A program made the position numbers and the translations under genes. A stretch of DNA of 64,000 nucleotides from NCBI RefSeq assembly GCF_947179515.1, contig NC_067482.1, forward strand, positions 75,939,080 through 76,003,079, in the 5' to 3' direction. Positions within the stretch are counted from its first letter, which is position 1. Each line of letters begins with the position of its first letter. Below the pieces are notes generated by a model. That model was given only the letters and a program-made list of their open reading frames with translations, searched no databases and had not been told where the DNA came from. The DNA comes from Apodemus sylvaticus (Eukaryota; Chordata; Mammalia; Rodentia; Muridae). Below are positions 43,801 to 52,800 of the stretch, piece by piece.

Positions 43801-46800
43801 CACGCTGCCTCTGTCTGGGGAGGAATGTCGCCTTACCTCATCTCCCCACGTACCACCCTTACTAAGCATCTCCGTAGATCACACCTCGTCCCCTCCAAGG
43901 TCCCTATGGGACTACCTCCCACTCAGAGCCCCACTGTGTGTTCCCCGTATGCAGCAGAGACTAAGGAAGGTGCCCTCTCCCACTCAGCCCTTTGCAGAAC
44001 ATGAGGTCCAGGTAGCCAGTGACCAGCACAACACATATCTACGCCATCCTGGGGAGAGGGAGACATCACTCCATCCAGGAGCCCTGTGGCTTCACATCCA
44101 ATCAGGCCACACTGAGCCTGGCTATGCGGAAGCTAGGCCTAACCTCTTACATCTCACACCCCACCACAGGTCAGGGGTACATCTCTGACAAGGGGAAGAT
44201 GGGTAGGTAGGCTGTAAGAGTCTGTGCTGCCTGATTTAGTAATTATACTACTCAAGGTCTGGGCCTCTAGACAACAGGGGCTCCTTGGCCTAGATATAGC
44301 AACTACCCATAGTCACCTCAGGCCTGTGCCAGGAGGATGGGCACCTAGACAAGCTGGCCTCTCAAGAGAGGAAAAAGGCTCTGTCCCTTCAGAGACTTCA
44401 GGTCTGAAGCAGCTCCATAGAGAAGGGGGAGGGTCACTAGTACACCTCACCCTGTTATGAAAGGCCTCGCTGTCCTCCAAACACCACCCACCCACAGAGC
44501 TCCCATCCCGACTACAAGACCCCGACCCATCATGGCTGTCGCACGGCCTCCTCTGCAATCCCCTCACCTGATCACTAGGTATGGAGCCCTGCAATGGCAT
44601 GACCCTGGGGTTCCCAGGGCCAGACCCACCCTTCCCACACGTGGCCACCTGGTGTGTCTACGGCAGTGGTTCTCAACCTGACCCTGTTGGGGGGTTGAAT
44701 GACCCTTTCACAGGGGTCACACATCAGACATCCTGCCTATCAGATATTCACATTGTGATTCATAACAGTAGCAAAATTACAGTTAAGAAGAAGCAACAAA
44801 ATTTATTTTATGGTTGAGGGTTATCACAACACAAGAAACTGTACTAAAGGGTCGCAGCATTAGGAAGGCTGGGAACCACTGGGCTAGAGGACTTTTGGAC
44901 CAATGAATGTACTTCTCTGACTGACTGTAGCATCCCTGGGACCCAACTCAGGGACCTTTTTTTAATTTTTTTTTTAAATTCTTTTCAATCAACTTGAACA
45001 GAAGGAACTCTGACACCGGCCTCACACACAAGCCACGCAGTGATGCGAAGCTGCTCTCTGGAGTTTCCCAGGATCCCTCAAGCTCTCTCCCTCCCCAGAA
45101 ACAGCCAGCGTTCAGGTTCAGTGCTGAGAACCATGCCCGGCTTAAGCAACTGCAGCCCTGTTGCTTGGGGAAACAGCCCACCGCCTCCTACCAGGTCCCC
45201 AAGCCAGCATGCGCAGGCCAATCAGCTCAAGTGTCCCCAGTGTCCCCCACGTACGGCGTACTTACAGTATCCACACCTGGTCCCGCCTTCGAAGATGAAT
45301 CCATTCGGTACAGACCCATAACGCCGGAGATCAGAAAGCTTCCACTGCCCTGTGACAGCTGGAGGGATGTCTCTGGCCAGGACCAGGATGTCATTGCAGA
45401 GGTGGAGGGTGGCTGGGCCACTCTCCAGTTTGGTGCCAGGAGCTACCGTCACGTGGAATCGATGCACTGAGGACCAGACAGTGAGAAAAGGGCATTACCC
45501 GGCAGGTAACAGTGCTCCCACGGCCACTCAACCAAGAATGAATGACACACACCGTTAAGTGCCAGGACACCAGTGGGCCCCACTTATATCCCACCCATAT
45601 TCCAGGATCTTCCCGCTGCCCACTGCAGCACTGAGAACACTCCTCGTGGGCCCTTCCATCAAGATGGGTCTCCCATTTCAGAGATGGGAAAGCAAAGTTC
45701 AGGAGTGGAGTATGTTTCATCCTGTGTCTAGATTAGGAGGCAATGATTGGCAGAGACTAATGTGGCTCGGAGGCAGACCGATGCTACCGTGGGCCCATCT
45801 GTGGTCAGCTCAGCTCTTTGCCTGGAAAGCCCTTAAGGAGCACAGCCAAGTGCTTAGACCCTTCCTCCATCTCTCCAGGAGCACCCCATTTCATAAGTCC
45901 TTTCCCGGGAGCCAGCAGCAGTGTCTGCCTGCAGTACCCACATGCCAGTCCCCTGCCCACTTCATACCCAGACCCCAGAGCCAGAGCCACCCTAGCAATG
46001 ACATCAGCTTGTCCTCTTCCACCCTTGGGTCTACAGGAGTCTGTCAAGCCACATCAGTTCTCTCTTGACAGCTCTAGAGAGACCTGGGAAGCCCACCACC
46101 TTAGTGGGATGACCCCGGCCCTGCCTGAATGGGGATGGGGGAGGGGTGCGACCAAGCTATGAACCACCACCAGAGAACTCTCCAGAAAGATGGGAGTTTC
46201 TAGCAAACATTGCCTGCCCTGCACCTTCACTGCACACCTACAACCACACCACAACTGTCCACACTACACCTGTCCACACCTCAACTCTAGGCTAAAGGTC
46301 TACCAGGCTCCGTTGTTCTTGGATGGATGAAAGCAAAGCTACTACCTCAGCTGCCTAAATCTCAGCATGTGTGGGTATACTCAGATGTAAGTTATCTGTT
46401 CATTTATCACCACCATCACCATCACCACCATCACCATCATCATCATCACCACCACCATCACCATCATCATCATCACCACCATCACCATCACCACCATCAC
46501 CATCACCATCATCATCATCACCACCATCACCATCACCACCATCACCATCATCATCACCACCATCACCATCATCATCATCACCACCATCACTATCATCATC
46601 ATCAGGATCTCATCATCACATCATTATATCATCATCATCATCATTGTGTGTATGTATGTGTGTGTGTGTGAGAGAGAGAATGCAGATGCACACATGCCAC
46701 AGCGAGCCTGTGGCCAGTTTTCTGGAGTTGGTTCCCTCTTTCTGCCCTGAGCCCCTGCAGGTCCCCATGGCTCCCCCGGTATGGGCTCTGAGATGGTACA

Positions 46801-49800
46801 GAGCAGGTGCCGCACAAAGGGTGGGGTTAAGGAGCGTCCCTCCTTAAATGGTTTGGGGCCAGCTTGGTTAGCTAAGGGTTCCAGTTTTAACAGGGTCATT
46901 TTAGGGACTTCAACAGGCCATGGCACTGAGTCATTCCCAGCCCCCTGCCGAAGCACCCATCAGGGCCTGCCTGGATCTTTCACTCCGAGACGTCCACCCA
47001 TCTGCATCTTTTCTACAAGATTCCCTGGGGTCTCATTCATCTCTGCAGCCCACACTGGTGATGGACCCTGGGGCCTCACCTCGAGCCCCACACCCGTGGC
47101 ACTCACCCTCGCCCAGCGCGTAGCGGATCCGAGTATCCCAGGCATACATGGCCTCGTGGCTGTCGAAGCCCAGCATGACGGCCTGAGACAGGCAGATGAT
47201 GGCCAGAGTGTGGGCCAGGCCCTCGTAGGGCAAGGCAGGCTCCAGGCCGCAGATGTCCTCCAGGGTGAGGCTGCTGCGCTCCCGAAGGCCCTTGGAGCGT
47301 TCACACCTGTCCTTGTAGACCAGCATCAGCAGACAGTCTGTCCAGAGGGGCAAGAGGTCATCAGGGTGCTGCCCGTCCTGTTCACCGCCCATTCCCTTAC
47401 CGCCGTTCCTAGACAGCCTCAGCACGGCTGGACAGTGAGACTGGGGTTCAAGGCTGACACCGAACAAATGTCTTACCCACCCCACAGGACTCAGAGCAAG
47501 CCCCGCCCTGATGGGTGGAGCTTACCAGGTATTCATCCCATCAGGACCCAGGGCTGGCTCTGAACCCCACGCTCTGACCCCTTTCGCCCAGTTTGTATAG
47601 TGTGGTAATCAAGTCTAATCAGGCTGCAGCGGAGAGGAGAGGACTGGGTCTCCACTCCCGGGCCCTCCAGAGAAAGGGTATCTTGGAATTCTACCCCAAG
47701 TACATTTTTCATCTGCCTTGGAGTTGTCAGCGGTGCCACGCCCCATGCAGCAATCTTCCTGGGGAAGCTGGGTAGGCTAGCACAAGCCATGCCCACACCT
47801 CTCTGCCCTCCATAGTCACCATCAGCCTTAGTCAGAAGGTGCCCCGGGAGCCAGGCCTTCATGCCTGCAGCGCCAGGACCTAAGGGCCTTCCTGTGGGGG
47901 AGGGGGTGGGCTAATGCGCCCAACGTAAACACCTAACCACTTTTCATGCAAGGCAACCCCAAATAGCCCGTGGCACTAAGTGAATGGATACCTTGGGCTT
48001 CACCGAGGGGAGACTGGAGAAAACACTACAAGGAACTTAGCAAAGCCAGACATTCCTGCAGACAGCCTCAGCAAACCGACACAAGGACCCAAATCCCAAC
48101 CGTGACTCCCACAGCCTCTGTGGTTTTCCTTCCTTCCCTAACCAGAGCCTGAGAGCCAGGATCATAGAAATGCCATGCCCAGAGCTTTGGGGGCTGGGGG
48201 AGGGGACACAAACTCTCTTCCTCTGGGGCCCAACTGGGTGGGCCAGCAGCCAGGCAGCACGTTCACCAGTAAGCTATATGTATACCATGGACAACCCCAG
48301 GGGAGGTGAAGGCAGGAGGGCCAGGAGCTGGAGTCCAGCCTTGGCTACATTGCAAGTACTGATGACTGGGTCCACTTGGGTCAAATAGCCCCGCTCCTTT
48401 CACCTCTCCGGTCCCTCCCTGGCAGGCAGGACTCAACAGCCCCAGGCCCTTCCTCCCCTGAGAACCCACCACGACAGTTGTAGCATCTGAGCCAATGTCC
48501 TGCTTCTGCTGCTGCCTGCTGAGGCTGACATGGCTACCCCCCACAGACACCCCAGCTACCCCAGTCTGGTCCACTAACCTGCCTGTGCTTCAGCCCTCAG
48601 CACTACTATCCTGGAGAACTGCCCAGCCTCCTCCCATGGTCACCTGCAGGCCACCCTCAGGTCCCCGACCATCCTCCTCACATCCCACCTCCGTGAGTCC
48701 AGCATCCCTTGCCGACTATCAAGCATCTACCTGCTTGTCTACCTCCTTAAGCTCTGGTGACCCAACCTCAACCTGTGTCGGCATAGCAGAGGCTGATACT
48801 CATCAAGGCACAGCCTGCTGCTTCAGGGACAGCGGATTGTCACCCCTTCATTCTGAAAGTTAACATTCCCAATGATAGGATCAAGAACGGTACCAATAAC
48901 CTTTTCCTTAGAGCAGCAAGCAGTAAATACCTTAGCACTGCAGGGATGGCGGCATCTATCACAGCCATTCCACTGGGAAGCCCGCAGTGCAGTGTGGGAA
49001 GGCTGCGGGGCTTCCAGTGACACCTCAGAAGCAGGCAGCAGACTCGGTTTGGTCCATGTCTACCTTAGAGTAGAATTTGCTCACTTCTGGTGCTAAGCCT
49101 GACTGACTGGTTTAAAGAGACATAGGAAGGGCTCATATTTGACCCTGAGACCTTGTCCCCGATAAAGTCTGATGCTACCTCTCAATCTATCTGATCTCTG
49201 GGGACACAAAACTGTACCTCAGGACAGTGGGAGTCAGTGACCCCTTCTTGCATCTACAGGAGATGAATGGTGGCCACTTTCAGCCTTAGGGACCAGTAAA
49301 GGTGACATCTGGGGAGAGGCTTAAACTGCAGACTGGGAGACAAGCCCCTCAGTTATCCTGGGGACACTGACACATTCTCAGATGAGACATGAGATCACAA
49401 GACTGGGCATGAGAAAGGCCCCTTGGACACAGACGGGGCGGAAAGACAGGGCCACAGGTCAAGGCTTTTTAGAGACACGATGACACAATGAGCAAGAAGA
49501 GGCCGTGAGCGGGTGGGCCTGCCATAGCAAATCTCACACCTCTGCCCTAGACCTGCAAAGGGATGAGCTCGGCTGCTGGAAGGCAGCTGTGGTGCTCGGG
49601 TTTCCAAGGAGCAGCTACAGGAAGCTAACACAGGCTTCAGAACAGTGTCTTCATTTTCAACAAAACTAGGACAGGGTAGCATTTAACGCTGCCAGAAGGG
49701 CTCCTTAATTGACTACAGAAGCCACAGCAACTGGGGTCTTTAGCCTCTGGCATGTGGCTCTGGGGGCCTGGGGCATAGTGGCAACTGGATGGAGAGATGA

Positions 49801-52800
49801 CAAGGGCTCCCTTGACACATCAGCTGCCCCAGATGCCCCACCCTTATCCTGCTACTCCAATTCTGTCAGCCTGTCCCGTCTCCTAGGAACCTGGACCAAT
49901 GGGTGGAGACACAGGAACATACAAGCCGACATACAAGCCAACAGCTAACTTTTGGGCATAGTAAGTATTATGTGGAGAACAAGAACGAAGGCAACCTGAT
50001 GGTGTGGGGGTTGGGGGGCTGAGTGTGTGTGGGTGGTGGCGGGACCTCTCTGGGATGAGCAAGCAAATGAACCCTCTGGGACAAAGCTTAGCAGCCCCAT
50101 AGGAAACAGTCGGAACAAAAGCCCAGAAGTCTCAATGAATACCAGGACCAGGAGAACAAGAGAATCAAGTCACAGGTACATGAGCCTTCCGACTTGGTGC
50201 CCGGAAGCTCACTCTAAGAGAACTGAGTGCAGAAGGCTGCCCCAGCCTTGGCTACTGGATAGAGAACAGACTTCCAGGGACAGCATGGCTTCAGACACTC
50301 CTGTCCTGTCTCATTAAGGGATACCATGGGCCTGGGCTGGACAGGGAGCACGGGAAGGAACAACCTCTGAGCCACTATGTGAACCTGCCCCAGTCCCAGG
50401 CAGGAGCCACAGGAATGTCTGTAGGTTGACAGGGGTCAGTGAAGGCAAAGATGGCTTCTGGGATGGGGCAGGAAGAGGATGCTATGGGAGGACTCTCGGG
50501 GATGCAGCTGAGACTGGGGTCTTTCCCAGATGGACGGAGCTGTGAAGCCCATTGGACATTGAACGGCCATGTGGGCAGGCAGCTGGAAGGCATCTAAAGA
50601 TGTAAAAATAACCATGGGGTTGTCATGAGCTCACCGAGGCCTTCTAGCCAGGGCCCAGGGCCACACAGAGGGCAGGAGGGACAGGCAGAACTGAAGCCTC
50701 TGGGTGGAGGGACACACCGCAGGGAAGACAGAGTGATCAGGGCCTGGAGGGGGACAGGGAGGGCGGAGCTGGGAAGAGGTAGAAGGGAACCTTAGCAGCT
50801 GTGGGCAGGTCTAGCCCCGGAGGTCACAGTGACCTTGAGGCACTAACTACCCTCAGAAGTGATACAGGCAGCAGCCTGAGATCACCCTGAGGACCACGGG
50901 GGACAAGATGGAGGCCCAAAGTTTGTCTTAGGAAAGACACCATCATGTTTACTGTTCTATACGAGTGAGGGAGACACACAGACATAGGTGTGCCCAAGAA
51001 TGTGTGGCCGGGGCCTGGAGCTGAGGCCCAGGTAGGACAAGGCCCACCTCTCTCCTCCTCCTGGTAGATGTGGGAATAGCCAGGTAAGGACCAACCTAGA
51101 GCATCCAGCTAAGTACGGATGCTCAGGGGAGATGTGGCTGCCCGGGTCACACAGCACAGGAGCTGAAGCAAGCCTTGACCTAGGTACTCCTGTTCCCTGT
51201 GATGTTCCCACGAAGAGAGAGGTCTGGCTGCCATCCTGCCCTGTCCTCAGCCTTGGGCTGAGGTGTCACACCCTCCCACTGGGAAGGAGGCAGAGATCTA
51301 GAGAACCCAAAGCCAGAGGTGGCAATTCAGGAGGTGCCGGTCACCAACCATGGGGCCTCAGTCTGGCTGAAACACACCTGCCGTCGTCAGAGCTACCGGC
51401 TTCGAGGTAGGGTTTCCTGAGCGCTGGCTGGCATGGGACTCCGGCTTCAAGGCTTCTGTCCCCATGTGTGGGCTTGAGACCTCTGCTGTCCTCATGAGCA
51501 GAGGGTGGGGTTTTCTCCTGCAGGTAGGGTCACTGTACCTCTCTGGGACAGTCACACCATGGCTGCCTATGAATGGTGCTGAAGATATGGATCCCTAGCC
51601 TTCAGGAACAAAGGCCCAGGCCCTGGAGAGAGGCAGGGTATAAAACCTCCCTCTCCCTATGTGTGGACCTCGGCTTCTCTGCCAGGTGCAGAACGTGGGT
51701 CCCTCCTAGCGGATTTCCCAAGCTAGATGAAGCCCCTGAAACAGCCCACATGGAAGCGGCGGATTAGCGCCCCCTGAGAATGCTGTCCAGCCGTCTATAT
51801 CCACGGTCGAGGACCCTCCACGGGCTATCCAGAGCTCTCCTCCAAGAGACCACACCACGAAGAAGACAGGCTGAGACCCAAAGTTCTGGTCTCAGTGAGC
51901 CACTGGCCAGGACAGAACCAGAGCACCTGTCTCCTGAAGATCATCCTTCACCAGGCACACAGCCCCACTCTGAGATCCCACACTGAGACAGGCCTGGTGG
52001 GAAGACCTTCATCAGCGGGCCCTTCGGGGCGCTGTGGCCCAGCGGCTGTGCTGGGGGCACTGCTCTACGTTTTATTTAACCACCTCCTCTCACCAGCTCA
52101 TTGTGCCTACCTATCTCACCCTGTGGAACACACCTCTGATCAAAAGCTTTCCCCTTTTCTGCCAGCTAAATCCTTCCTATAGGACAGCTGCCAGTGTTGG
52201 CGGTACACAAGCGCGAGAGAGGGCATGCTGACAAAGACCTCTGTGGTCCTGGTCCCACCCCACTACCTCCCATGGGCCTCCACAAAGGAAGTTGCAAGTG
52301 TAAAGCCACTGGGACAAGAAAACAGAGCTGTCCTCTCCCTTCCATACCGGATCAAGAGAGTCCAGACCACAGGTCCTCAAGGACACAGGTGTCAGCCTCC
52401 GTCTAGAGGGAGCGAGAGGGTGGGGTAGGGAAGAGCCAGTCTCCAGCAAGATAACACGGCAGGTGGGAGGAGAAAGCCGCAGCGAGGGTGCAGGCTATGA
52501 GCTGTGTAGCTAAGGAAGAGGTCTTGGGACGGCAGCAAGCAGGCTCAGGATAGACAGGCCCAGAGAGGCAGGGCCACACCCTCTACTCCGACTCAGTCAC
52601 CTCCTACCCCTAATACATTCCAGCTCAACTTCAGAGCCCCATGTGTGAACAGCTTGTAATCCAGGTTCCTGTGCCAGTCCCACTCCTGGGGACCTCTGGC
52701 CTGCTCACTACCAAGAATGCAGGAAGCTCTCGGATCCCAACAGAGCCAGTGAGCATACTTCAGGATGCTCTCTGGGGTAGCTAACCCCATAGTCTTCCCT

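Noticed and set aside
46327..46671. Open frame with about 70 histidines
   Set aside because: It is a CAY trinucleotide repeat in a Dok7 intron, antisense to the gene.
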